This document shows, piece after piece, positions 55,140 through 64,000 of a DNA stretch of 64,000 nt; within the stretch, counting starts at the first letter, position 1; the number at the start of each line of letters is the position of its first letter. Origin of the DNA: Metallyticus violacea (Eukaryota; Arthropoda; Insecta; Mantodea; Metallyticidae); assembly GCA_030762175.1 (NCBI GenBank), contig CM060842.1:66589001-66653000 (forward strand). The letters run 5' to 3'. The notes under the pieces are model-generated. The model did not search any database. It saw only the letters and a program-made list of their open reading frames with translations, and had not been told where the DNA came from. The position numbers and the translations under genes were made by a program.

Positions 55140-56690
55140 ACTGTAAGTGCTCAGAGCTAACAGATGCTCTTGCTTATTTTATATATATATATTATCAAAT
55201 TTTGAACAGTAGAGGAAAAAAATGCTCTTCTGAAGTTTCTCCAAATCCCATAACTACTCTTAAGAGATAAAAAGAATAAAAAAGATGCCCTTCAAAAGCA
55301 AGTATAACATACAAATAAAAATTAGAAAACTACAACAAAAGGGCAATCTGGGCTTACATATATTGCAATCCACAAGATTATTTGGAGATAAAAGTCACAT
55401 GTCTAATGGCAGTATAAAGAAAGGAATATAATTTATTTTAAATACATTAGAAGTCAATTACCTGCTGCTGGATTAACCAATCATTGGATTACTGGATGTT
55501 CTTCCTGCTCAATAATTTATTCTATACTTAACTAGGAACACTTTGCTATAATTCAATCTGTGTGTTTTAATATTATATGTCTAAAAAGGGACATTTTCCA
55601 GGCTACTGCATTATGGTAAAACTCGGAAAGCACGTACAACTGCTCCTTCTTTTAATATAATACACTAATTTTGTATTGTACTTGTATATCAGTTTCCTTT
55701 TTTTTAACTTTATTCTAGAATTTTCCCCCATATGTCTTCACTATCAGTTAACAGAAAATGCAGTTTTGGATAAAGAAACATAAGTGAAAACTATAGAAAG
55801 GTCTGATAATGACATAATGGTGGTTAACCTAGCTAATGAATTTGGTGTGTTACATCAGTACAGGACACCATTAAATTAGCAGAGACCCCTCATGTAAGTT
55901 TTGGAGCTTGAGAATGATGCTTCATTCTCAGACATTGTTTTACTTCATAAACGAAAAAGTATAAACTTGATGGTAATAAAAATTTCCAGTATATAAATAT
56001 ACAACCTGGTTGTTAAGTTGAAGTGTAGTCTGATATTAACCTTTTAGGTTAGATAGCAGATGTAAGTAGACCAAAAACTGAAATTGTTAATGGCAGTCAA
56101 AAAAAGTTGGCTTATAAACAATAAGAAATTGCTAATTTATGTGAATTATTTACCTTGTTTCAATATGCTCTCTGCTTTAAAATTATAATTACAATTTTTA
56201 TGTGAATTTATATGGCAAAATAAAGAAGAAATAAAGGATAAGATAGTGGTTAAGTATGTTAAGTAAATGTCTCTGGGAGGAAATCACTCTATTACACATT
56301 TTAGCTAAAGCATGATTTTCAGCAAAATGGTTAATGGGTTGCTTTAAGTGGCTTTGTATTGATAGAAGAGCTAGCTGGTCAAATTCATGGGTTTCATTTA
56401 TATTACTTACTGTCCTTAAGCCCTGTATAGCATGAAGCTCTTGAACTTATTTGTTTAGTGTCCTTTGGCCAATCAACAGTGTGGAACTTAAGTATTGGGG
56501 CTTTAGTTATACATCTTGTCTACTCATACTGTGTTTTAAGTGTTGCGGCTGATAGCACATGTACTTTTATTCTGCTTCATAAAATGCTTACCTTATAGAG
56601 GACGCTGTAATTGTAGGTTCCCCTCCACTAAACAGACACTGTATCAGAGAAATATATTCTGATTCATATGATTCAGTTTGGCCTCTAATA
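55140..56690. other. Intronic sequence, nothing recognised
   Basis: AT-rich; no supported feature. Confidence 0.45.
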
Positions 56691-56960
56691 CTTCCTAATG
56701 TTATCCTTTAAATTTTGAAACTCCTTCTGCCTTATTATGTTAATTCCTAGAATAATTTTGTTGGTGAATGTTCAAGATTTTCACCAGTATAATCTAAATT
56801 TTCCTCTGTTAAAATTGTACATTCTAGATCCACATTTATGTTTTGCATTGAATCGGTAGATTCAAATTTGGCAACAATATCATGAATTCTACTTCTAGAA
56901 GGATACAACTGATTAGGAAATTTTGAATAGATTTTACACATGCACAAGTTGATTCATATT
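56690..56960 (-). pseudogene. Transposase N-terminal fragment (HTH region)
   Basis: KFPNQLYPSRSRIHDIVAKF, then TILTEENLDYTGENLEHSPT. This matches the N-terminal helix-turn-helix pattern (KFP...PS-STIH-LV-KF-TGS...TVLTEE-L--IG--LEHSP-KS) of arthropod DDE transposases. No catalytic part follows. I considered it as a CRAMP1 exon and rejected it because the flanking exons already join in phase. Confidence 0.72.
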
Positions 56961-56969
56961 TAAAATAAT

Positions 56970-57440
56970 ATTTATAAACAAAAATGCACTGCTATATTAT
57001 GCATACTGTCATGAAATCAGCATGGTCAATGAAGGGGGAATCCAAACTGAAGAGTATTGCCAGCTGCAGTACACCTAGTAGCTGAGATGTACAACAATGC
57101 ATGAGTAGATAGGTTTAACAACTTGAATGCTACATAATTACTGTATTCACAACTAAAGTTAAATAATTTCTTCATAGTCGATGTTAACACATTTGTGCAG
57201 TGGTCTTGGCAAGTCTTTCTAATTCAGACAATTAAACAGAAATGTGTAGGTTAGTTGCTGTTTATAGTTGCATGTAAGACAAAATTAATACAGTAATGCA
57301 GCATGTTTTCCCTATTCTTCCTGTCAAGCACGTACGTAATGATTGTTGCAACTTTTCAACTGGTACAGGGAAGTGGCTATAACAAAAAAATAATACATTG
57401 ACATATATATACTAGATTTTGACTCTTGAAGTGTGCCGCC
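56970..57440. other. Intronic sequence, nothing recognised
   Basis: No supported feature. Confidence 0.4.
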
Positions 57441-57476
57441 TTTTATTTGAACAAGATGGTAGCTGTATGAGTAGTA

Positions 57477-57870
57477 ATGAGATCAAGCAAACAAAATATA
57501 CAGTCAATGGGAAGTAATAAATTAAGAGATATATCAAGTGAATGTATCACAGTGACTAAAAACACCAAGGTAACAAAGGGAAATGAAGATGAAGCAAAGG
57601 AAAATCTAAATATGGAGTTCCCTGATAAAACAAGTGTGCTACAGCAGTCAGATGCTATAGACCTGACATATGAAGCACAAACAATGGCATCATTACACTT
57701 GGTCATAAATATACTTAATATAGAGATTTACAAAATGCTATAAAGGAGATGAGCATACTAAAAAAGGAAAATGAGGAACTTAGAAAGAAGAAAGAGTGTG
57801 AATGTGAGAAAGCAACATTCACCATAGTAACCAAGAAAGGCCAATCGGGATCTACATCAAAATAAGGCAG
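57477..57870 (+). pseudogene. CR1-like ORF1 N-terminal part, coiled coil
   Basis: An acidic frame from 57477 shifts near 57725 into AIKEMSILKKENEELRKKKE, a short coiled coil, then TFTIVTKKGQSGS. Consistent with an ORF1 protein but without a signature domain. Confidence 0.5.
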
Positions 57871-57984
57871 TTTACAATCATGAGCAACAATAAGTTTGAA
57901 ATCTTGGACAAACCACATGATAGTGTAGGAAGTGAAGTGCAAATGGTGAATGAACATAAGTGTGAAGTTAAAAAAAATAAAAAA

Positions 57985-58401
57985 GTGTTAGTGATGGGTG
58001 ATTCAATCTTAAAATTTTCTGGAAATGTATGTAGGGAATAGGGTTATGAGGTGACATGCTTTCCGGCAATAAAGATTGAAGAGCTACAAGAAAATGTGGA
58101 GAAGATTGACTTTAGGGACAAACAGCATCTTTGTGATGCTGATACATGCAGGTACAAATATACCTCTAAAATTGAGTTAGAAAAAATAATAAATAAATTA
58201 AAAAATAAAACATTGAAAGAGTGGGACGAAATATTAACAGAAATTCTAAAACACTGTAAATATGCCTTGATCGAGATACTTGTATACCTAATAAATGTAT
58301 TGTTAATAGAGGAATCATTCACTGATTGTTTAAAATTAAGTATAATTCAACCTATTTATAAATCGGGCAGCAATGCACAAGTAGACAACTTTAGCCTATA
58401 A
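57985..58401 (+). pseudogene. Esterase-like (SGNH) start fused to RT fingers by deletion
   Basis: KVLVMGDSILKFSGNVCRE (GDS motif), stop at 58038, GYEVTCFPAIKIEELQENVE, then abruptly SKIELEKIINKLKNKT, DEILTEILKHCKYALIEILV and LKLSIIQPIYKSGSNAQVDN, which are RT finger motifs. CR1-type ORF1 proteins carry a GDSL/SGNH esterase. Its catalytic C-terminal half, and the whole endonuclease, are missing between residues ADTCRYKY and SKIELEK. Confidence 0.78.
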
Positions 58402-58499
58402 CTCTAACCTCTGTATTTGAAAAGTTCCTAAATACAGATTGGTAAGCTTTTTAAATAAATTCAATGAGTTAGTGAATCACAGCATGGATTTAGGCAAAA

Positions 58500-58910
58500 T
58501 ATTCTACAACTACAGCTATTGCAGAGCTTTACCATATAATACTCCAATGGCTTGATAATGATGAGAAGACTACAGGGGTTTTCCTTGCCTTATCTGACGC
58601 TTTTGACATTGTGTCTCATGAAATGCTACTGATCAAAATGCAGAATTTTGATATAAGGGAAAAATTTCATGCATTATTAAAATCTTACTTAGCAAACAGG
58701 AAACAATGTAAAGTTGTGAGAAATAAATATAGGCATACAATAGAATCCTTTTCATCTAACTATGAAAATGTAAATGCCAGGGTACCACAAGGATCAGTAC
58801 TCGGGTCTATTCTCTTTCTGCTTTATGTCAATGATCTTCCAAAAAGTAACATGCTAAAACAATTTCATATGCAGATAACACCTCAATAGTATTTGGGAAT
58901 AAAGAACTAA
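58500..58910 (+). pseudogene. CR1-like RT palm
   Basis: GVFLALSDAFDIVSHEMLLI is motif A with the first Asp replaced (usual F-DL-KAFD). YENVNARVPQGSVLGSILFL and LYVNDLP are motif B. SYADNTSIVFG (other frame, near 58870) replaces YADDT. Two catalytic positions are changed; inactive. Confidence 0.87.
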
Positions 58911-60060
58911 ATGATTTGGGAAATTTAATAGCTACAGAAACACAAAAAATATATAATTACCTTACAAATAATAAATTAAAAGTAAATCTTCAAAAACCAA
59001 AAGCAGCCATGTTCTAACACTGCAATAAAAGGGGTAATAAAAATGTTGTAAATATAACAATTAATGGTGAGCAAATTCAGCAATTAGACAAAATAAAATT
59101 CCTAGGAATTATTGGTGGAAATTTAACTTTCAGATATAGTTGATTATATATGTAAAGAGATAAGCACAAATCTCTACCTTCTAAGAAACTTAGCACGATA
59201 CTTAAATGCAGAACACCTTAAATTAATTTATTATGGAATTAGAATATGCCATTGAGGTATGGGGTAGTACTTGCTTAACAAATATGAGCAGATTATTAGT
59301 TTTGCAAAATAAATACATAAGATGTATATACAATGTAAATAGGAGAGAGTGATAAAGAAGCATCTTTGTACAGAACAAAATATTTATTGTAGTATCATTA
59401 TATGCATGTAAAGTAATTAAGTTTGTATTTAGCTAAGATGGATTAGACAAGCTAAATAAGGACTATCGTAAGTATTGTACAAGAACACAAACAACTTTCA
59501 TAGAGTAAATGTAAATAAAAAGACAAGTGACAAAGATCCTTTAATAATGGGTAAAATATTATACAATAAGCTACCAAGTTTCATAAAAAGAACAAAAAGG
59601 GAAAAATTTACGGTTGAACTTCCTGATACAAACATGTATGTATAGGCTGGATGAGATATAATATCTTAATAATTGTATATAGAAAATGTAGGTATTTTTA
59701 TTAATGACAAATCCGACAACATTTAATGTTATTATGGATGAATAATAAATTATTATTATTATTCCCACTCAATTTAAAACTATACATAACTTCTGTTATG
59801 GAGACTGCACAATTCTGTTAGTAGTATGTTGAAATTCCTTCACTCTTAGTTTTTTGTTATATTTATAACAAGCTGTAAAGACCATATTATCCCTATTTTT
59901 TAAAAGTTCTTTTATATCTTAGTATAATTATAACAAAATCTTCTTCATTAATCACTATTTGTAAAGAATAAACTAATGTTTCAATATATAAAGTGGACAA
60001 AAACAGCACTTTTATTTATGATTTAAAATATAACATTGCAGTATGCAAGATAGCATTCAT

Positions 60061-60156
60061 TTCTTAATTTCCATTATGGCACCAGTGGGGGATACGCCTT
60101 GCTAAGATTTCTTAATTTCCATTATGGCACCAGTGGGGGATACGCCTTGCTAAGAG
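60061..60156 (+). repeat. Exact 48-bp tandem duplication
   Basis: TTCTTAATTTCCATTATGGC...GATACGCCTTGCTAAGAT/G: units 60061-60108 and 60109-60156 are identical over the full period. The unit has the only GC-rich stretch nearby (CACCAGTGGGGGATACGCC). Confidence 0.97.
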
Positions 60157-60769
60157 CACTCTTCTTTATTAACTAAAATTGTTAATTGGAACTCTTCTTC
60201 ATCTTTATGTTTACACATGTCATGCCAGAGATAATCCTTGACGTTTAATTTTCAAAATACACAAAAAGCATAAATATATATTTTCCCAATTTGCAATTAT
60301 AGTTCTCCACTGCTACACTATGAGAAGTCGTCTGCTACCCACTCTCTAAGTTATCTCATGGAGAGAGATGCAGGAGATAAATTATCAACTCAATGAAACT
60401 GTTAAACATTACAGTATATTGGGAAAAAAGTTGCAAGTCACTGTACATAAAAAAAAGGGGGGATATCTTTTTGTTAGATGTAATGCTTTTAATGTCCTAA
60501 GTAAACATTAAAGGTATTTGACATGGAAAAAAATTAAATAAATGACTGACTGACAGTATCTCACTTAACTTTACATTTATATTCCTGATTGGAGGAGAGA
60601 GGGCCAAAACTCAACAATTATTTCATATCTGCAAACATGAATGAACTCTGGGTCTTGCTGCTTAAGTGAACTGCACATACATATACCCAGGCTTAGCCCC
60701 TTATAATTCTTGAAAATATGCAGCACCACAATGTCATTGCTCGATAAGCTTCCACAGCCTGTATCAATG

Positions 60770-61262
60770 GTATACTGTGCTTCTGGAGAATGCCGCATCT
60801 TGTCATGATTTAAAACAGACATTTCACCAAACATGTGACCTTCTTCTGTATTGCTATCTGCTGTCAGCTGTGTCTTGCTCATTTATATATCCAAGAGCAG
60901 AGTGAAAGTAGCGTTCTTGCTTCAATGGTTTAAGTTGGCCAATAGAGATGTGTCCTGTTAATGGTGTTTTTCAGATGCTCGGGAGCTGTCTCCAGCTCCT
61001 TTGTTTATATTATTTGGTTCTTTGAATATTTCTATGTTTCATGTACCATTTTTTTGTAAAAACCATTGCATGTTGCTAGAAGCTCTGTGTTGTTGCAGTA
61101 TATATGATGTCATGATATAAGTTCAACTATGGCCAACTTTTCTTGTTGATTTAGTTGATTAACGTGTGTTCAATCTGGTGAATTGTAACAATCTGCCTTT
61201 CTCTTCAATATATGTTTTGTCACAATCACACTCAATTCTATATACACCATTTTTAGACAGAG
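60770..61262 (-). pseudogene. PLE-E left arm, GIY-YIG nuclease relic (minus)
   Basis: Minus strand: NGVYRIECDCDKTYIEEKGR is a GIY-YIG start (G-V-Y ... Y-I-[G to E]). Further on, ELLATCNGFYKKMVHET-like text, then INEQDTADSRQQYRRRSHVW-like text. It is the reverse complement of 61330-61800 at lower identity. The nuclease type (TGH-I-F--T-LLA---G--R---E-IEI pattern) differs from PLE-A to D. Confidence 0.7.
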
Positions 61263-61329
61263 GGTTGCTGAATGGTCAAAAGAAAAAAATTTTAAAAATA
61301 ACAATCATTTCATGTCATCAAACACACAT

Positions 61330-61800
61330 TTTATTCATGACATTCAAATATATGAGCAATCCTCTATCTAACACCAGTGAATATAGAATTGAATGTGAAG
61401 CAGTAAAGCATATATTGCTTAAAACTACAAACACATATATAGAAAAGTTGACCATAGCTTACATATATCAATAGGACATCATACAGACTTCAGTATCACA
61501 GAACTTTTAGCAAACTGCAATGGTTTTATACAAAGGATGATATATGAAAGCATAGAAATATTAAGAATGAAATTATACAAACAGATATGACTGTAGACAG
61601 TTTCACAGCATCTGCAAAACATTATTAACCTCCACTGATCTTCTCCAAACAATGAGAAACAAGAAGGCAGTATTTTCACCCCACTTTTAGATATATAAAT
61701 GAGCAGGACACACCTGAGAGCAGATAGCAACCCAGAAGAAGCTCACATGTTGGGTAAAACATAGGTTTTAAATCAGATAGGTGAGGTCTTCTCTGGAAGC
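61330..61800 (+). pseudogene. PLE-E right arm, GIY-YIG nuclease relic (plus)
   Basis: NTSEYRIECEAVKHILLKTT, KLTIAYIYQ, then HHTDFSITELLANCNGFIQR and MIYESIEILRMKLY across frames, followed by PHF-IYK-AGHT-EQIATQKK text that parallels the left arm. No ribozyme-like motif was recognised at its outer end. Confidence 0.68.
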
Positions 61801-62110
61801 TCAGTACATTGTTGATATTGCTCTGCTCATAATCTGAATTGTTGCAATATAAAGAACCATGTCCATTAAAGAAAAATACGTCTTATGCAACCTTCATACC
61901 AAAATTAAAAAACATTACAAAACATATATTACTGCTTGCTGTTATTATACATGTGGCTGTAAAATGATAGATAATAGCTTGTGCATGAGATCCATAATAG
62001 TGGGATGTTAAATGAGCACTTCAATATATGAAATATATTAAATGTAAAGGTGGAGAGAACATGCACTGTTAAATATTACTACAGTCTTGCTTACAGTTGT
62101 CAATGCAATT
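61800..62110. other. Intronic sequence, nothing recognised
   Basis: No supported feature. Confidence 0.4.
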
Positions 62111-62119
62111 TTTTTAAAA

Positions 62120-62385
62120 CAGTATTTAATACCTGTTTTTACTGCTGAGGCATCACAGACAGTAACAATAGTAAGGAAATGATAATTGAGAAATAATTTT
62201 TTTTAAGAAAGGAAGTGTTCTAGGCCTAAACTTAGATTGTCTTCCTAGCATTTGCCATTTAAGAGGACTGAGGAAAACCAAGAATAAACCTGTCACATTG
62301 GATTATCTTGGCATAAATCGAACCCCAAACCTCCCATTCATGACTATATCTTAAAATCCTCAGCCACCCATGCCTGTATCAGTGT
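62120..62385 (-). repeat. SINE-L, degraded copy
   Basis: Minus strand: GGCATGGGTGGCTGAGGATTTTAAG, GGGTTCGATTTATGCCAAG, GGTTTTCCTCAGTCCTCTTAAATGGC, TAAGTTTAGGCCTAGAAC, CCTCAGCAGTAAAAACAGG. Older than the 54.5-kb dimer. Confidence 0.82.
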
Positions 62386-62751
62386 ATTGAACCAGCAAGT
62401 TCACGGTTATCTGTCAAGGTTGCAAATGGGTTGGCAGTTCAAGTTTTAATTAGCACAAATATTTGTATTTGCTGATTCATCATAGAAATCTAGTTAAATA
62501 AAACTTTCTTTTCGAGACCCAAATAAGAAGTATTCTTTAGAAAAGATTAGGCATGAGACTGTATCAAATATTCACAATAATGTGATAAATACAAAAAGTA
62601 TAAAATAAAAAATAAATAATAAAGAAATCAGTGTTCAGATCTTAAATATGCATTTATGCATCTAATGAGCTACAGTTATGCATGTTCTTTCCAACTACTG
62701 CAAGGCTTGATGGATGAATAATTCACAGCCTTTATGGTAACTGCTCAAAGT

Positions 62752-63036
62752 TTTTTTTTTATTTCGCTCTTTAACATCTCAGGTCATCAGGGTCCCATTC
62801 TAATCAGGGCGTGAAACTGCCAACAAATTTTGCTCAGAAGCCTCTTCTTTCAGGCTTCAGGTTCTTTATCGTGCCATAAATGTACGACACGGGACCCACG
62901 GCTTTACTTCCCTTCCGAAGGAAGCCATACTTACGATTTTTATGCCCGAAAAAATCCATTGATCCTGGCCGGGTTCGAACCCGGGACCTTGGGTTTAGAA
63001 GGCAAGTATGGTTATCACTACACCATCAGGACCGAC
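62752..63036 (-). repeat. SINE-E, copy 5
   Basis: Minus strand: GTCGGTCCTGATGGTGTAGTG, GGGTTCGAACCCGGCCAGGATC, CTTCCTTCGGAAGGGAAGTAA, GGGTCCCGTGTCGTACATTTA, ACCTGAGATGTTAAAGAGCG, then an A-rich tail. Well preserved; likely young. Confidence 0.92.
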
Positions 63037-63069
63037 ACTGCTCATAGTGTTCATGTACTACTATAAATA

Positions 63070-63640
63070 ACACATTACTACTTCATGTTGTAAAAAGTTA
63101 TTTATTAGTTCAAGTTTCTAGCATAAAATTTAAATTGGCAATGATGATTAGATCTGTCTTCTAGAGCATCTACTCAGCATCTACTCAAACAATACTGGTT
63201 CGGTTTTGGAACCAATGCTTGTAGATTATTACAGGATTGCATAAAACTAAATTGCAAAGGGCTAGTAGATCAGCCTATTTATATAAATAAATGCAGTAAA
63301 TGAGAAAATAGTGAAAACAACCTTAAGAGTACTACATGTAAAGCTCATAAGAAGAAATACATTAATTAACCAGAAACAACAAAAGTAAGCACACAATTAA
63401 CATAATAATTGTTATATCTAGATATCCTCCTTGATTTGTAAATACCCCCCCTTATTTTTTCTTGTTTATTAACATATATAGTTGTACAAGTAATCACATG
63501 TACAACAACTATTATAAAGTTTTTACAGCTACAAAATAAGTGAGTATGAAGAAAACAGACATTCTACTAAATGACAACATCTGTGCAGATTACACAGAAA
63601 TGTCAGCAGTTTTCCATGCACCTAATATACAATTCCTCTA
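63070..63640. other. Intron sequence just downstream of the SANT exon
   Basis: Nothing recognised. A ten-base repeat (AGCATCTACTC) at 63167 is the only local feature. Confidence 0.45.
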
Positions 63641-63649
63641 TAGACTTAC

Positions 63650-63964
63650 CATCTGTAAACTTAAGATGTTTAGAGATCTTATGCCATGTTCGGTAATAAA
63701 AGTGTCGTACTTGATCCTTATTCTTAATCATATGCTCCGAGAGACCTTTTTTTCTTGCTTTGGTGGCAAAATGATTTTGGATGGCATCAAAATCTTTACC
63801 AAACTCATTCAAAGCTTCAAAAAAAGTATTCTTGTCTTCTTGGGACCACAGTTCCCATGGCCGCCTCTTTGGCTTAATATCATGCTGCTTTGTGTCTCCT
63901 TTATCACCTTTGTCTACTTTCTCACTCTTTTCCACTTTTTCTGGTTTCTCTGGTTTCTCATCAT
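63650..63964 (-). CDS. CRAMP1: CRAMP1 exon with SANT/Myb-like domain
   Basis: The exon opens after TATATGTTAG (acceptor AG at 63966-63965) in phase 1, with AT completing a GAT codon, and ends ...ACAGATG before the donor GTAAGT at 63649. It begins with a charged, low-complexity Lys/Glu/Pro and Lys/Gly/Asp run (EKPEKVEKSEKVDKGDKGD). A SANT domain follows: RRPWELWSQEDKNTFFEAL, then FGKDFDAIQNHF, then QVRHFYYRTWHKISKHLKF, with the tryptophans and aromatics of a three-helix SANT fold. In CRAMP1 this domain defines the family and mediates chromatin contact. The ATG codons upstream in the same frame lie in the intron side of the acceptor and are not taken as the start. Next exon: 51450-51653, about 12 kb away. 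Confidence 0.93.
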
Positions 63965-64000
63965 CTAACATATAAAACAATTAAATATTAGTATATTTAC

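Larger units (their letters stand above)
57450..59770 (+). mobile_element. CR1-like LINE, internally deleted
   Basis: ORF1-type acidic/coiled-coil region (57477-57860), esterase-like start (57985-58130), RT (58190-58890), a decayed thumb region (KLKVNLQKPKAAMF, IKFLGIIGGNLTF), and a 3' end ATAATAAATTATTATTATTATT at 59743-59764, the short-microsatellite tail typical of CR1/L2/Jockey-like elements. Lacks the endonuclease. Confidence 0.82.
17731..63964 (-). other. CRAMP1: cramped/CRAMP1 gene, six internal exons placed (incomplete at both ends)
   Basis: A spliced minus-strand gene whose exons carry, in order, the blocks I recognise from cramped/CRAMP1: the SANT domain, the LYGLVNYGE...RIKTPLCRALRKL block, the LPARVLVELRPQHNSAWARVQ block, a linker with an EYLTS..LSLNSYEERF block, a GWTIEDAHTLTIGELYLM block and a SKLQLEYRW block. 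Exon sizes 315, 204, 191, 499, 218 and 198 nt join with matching phases at all five junctions. Acceptors end in AG. Donors are GT except one GC. Drosophila Cramped is a nuclear chromatin factor linked to Polycomb-type control and, with TRF2, to histone H1 gene activation. The same role here is inference. Upstream exons (start codon) lie beyond 64000. The last placed exon ends at a good GT donor, so the gene continues leftward, but no further exon was recognised in 1-17730. Confidence 0.88.

Noticed and set aside
56747..56947. Possible extra CRAMP1 exon
   Set aside because: Matches a transposase N-terminal region, and the flanking CRAMP1 exons already join in phase.
60577..60882. 101-residue minus-strand frame beginning with a good ATG
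   Set aside because: It is the outer tail of the PLE-E left arm; the same text recurs on the plus strand at 61690-61790 in decayed form.
63540..63968. 142-residue plus-strand frame
   Set aside because: Antisense of the conserved CRAMP1 SANT exon; the minus strand carries the real domain.
1..64000. CRISPR arrays, bacterial operons, rRNA genes
   Set aside because: None seen; the repeats present are microsatellites, SINEs and transposons of an animal genome.

Overview
This is animal, almost certainly arthropod (probably insect), nuclear DNA. It is AT-rich and contains one widely spaced, spliced protein-coding gene buried in transposable elements. I see no operons, bacterial genes or CRISPR arrays. 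Taxonomic placement is inference from the repeat types (Penelope-like elements, mariners, tRNA-derived SINEs) and from the host protein. I cannot name the species.

The host gene is a minus-strand homologue of cramped/CRAMP1, a SANT-domain chromatin regulator. Six exons can be placed: 63650-63964 (SANT domain), 51450-51653, 44373-44563, 34362-34860, 30115-30332 and 17731-17928. All five junctions are phase-compatible and give about 540 codons of continuous reading. One intron (after the 34362-34860 exon) appears to use a GC-AG donor. The first exons lie beyond the right edge. No terminal exon is seen, so the gene probably continues past the left edge. Its introns are 4-13 kb and full of repeats.

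Layout by region. 1-17 kb: two copies of one APE-type LINE (minus at 1-1515, plus at 11054-15715), each with a 2A-like motif near the ORF1 start; a TIR-bounded repeat with an embedded tRNA-like segment; a mariner relic; and a nested pair of Penelope-like elements (PLEs), where PLE-D, an inverted arm plus a near-full copy, sits inside PLE-A with a 12-bp target-site duplication. 17-31 kb: CRAMP1 exons, foldback repeats, a 3' LINE fragment, a hAT-like non-autonomous element, a decayed DDE transposase, two more PLEs in head-to-head inverted form (PLE-B, PLE-C), and SINEs. 31-48 kb: exons, a pogo/Tigger-like element, a DUF4371 hAT-type relic split by a SINE, mariner relics and further SINEs. 48-64 kb: an LTR-like region, a MITE with long TIRs, an internally deleted mariner, a tandem SINE dimer with TSDs, a CR1-like LINE whose esterase and RT domains are joined by deletion, a fourth inverted PLE pair (PLE-E), and the SANT exon.

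The most interesting signal is in the PLEs. At least eight loci carry hammerhead-ribozyme-like cores (CTGANGA, stem, GAAA, then a palindromic ACATGT, ACTAGT or ACGCGT-type stem III followed by a cleavage-triplet-like base). Nearly every PLE is a head-to-head inverted pair whose 3' ends and ribozymes face outward. The PLE-D pair is flanked by a single target-site duplication, which indicates that the inverted structure was inserted as one unit.

Limits: everything was read by eye. Repeat boundaries are approximate unless TIRs or TSDs are cited, and family names rest on remembered motifs, not on searches.
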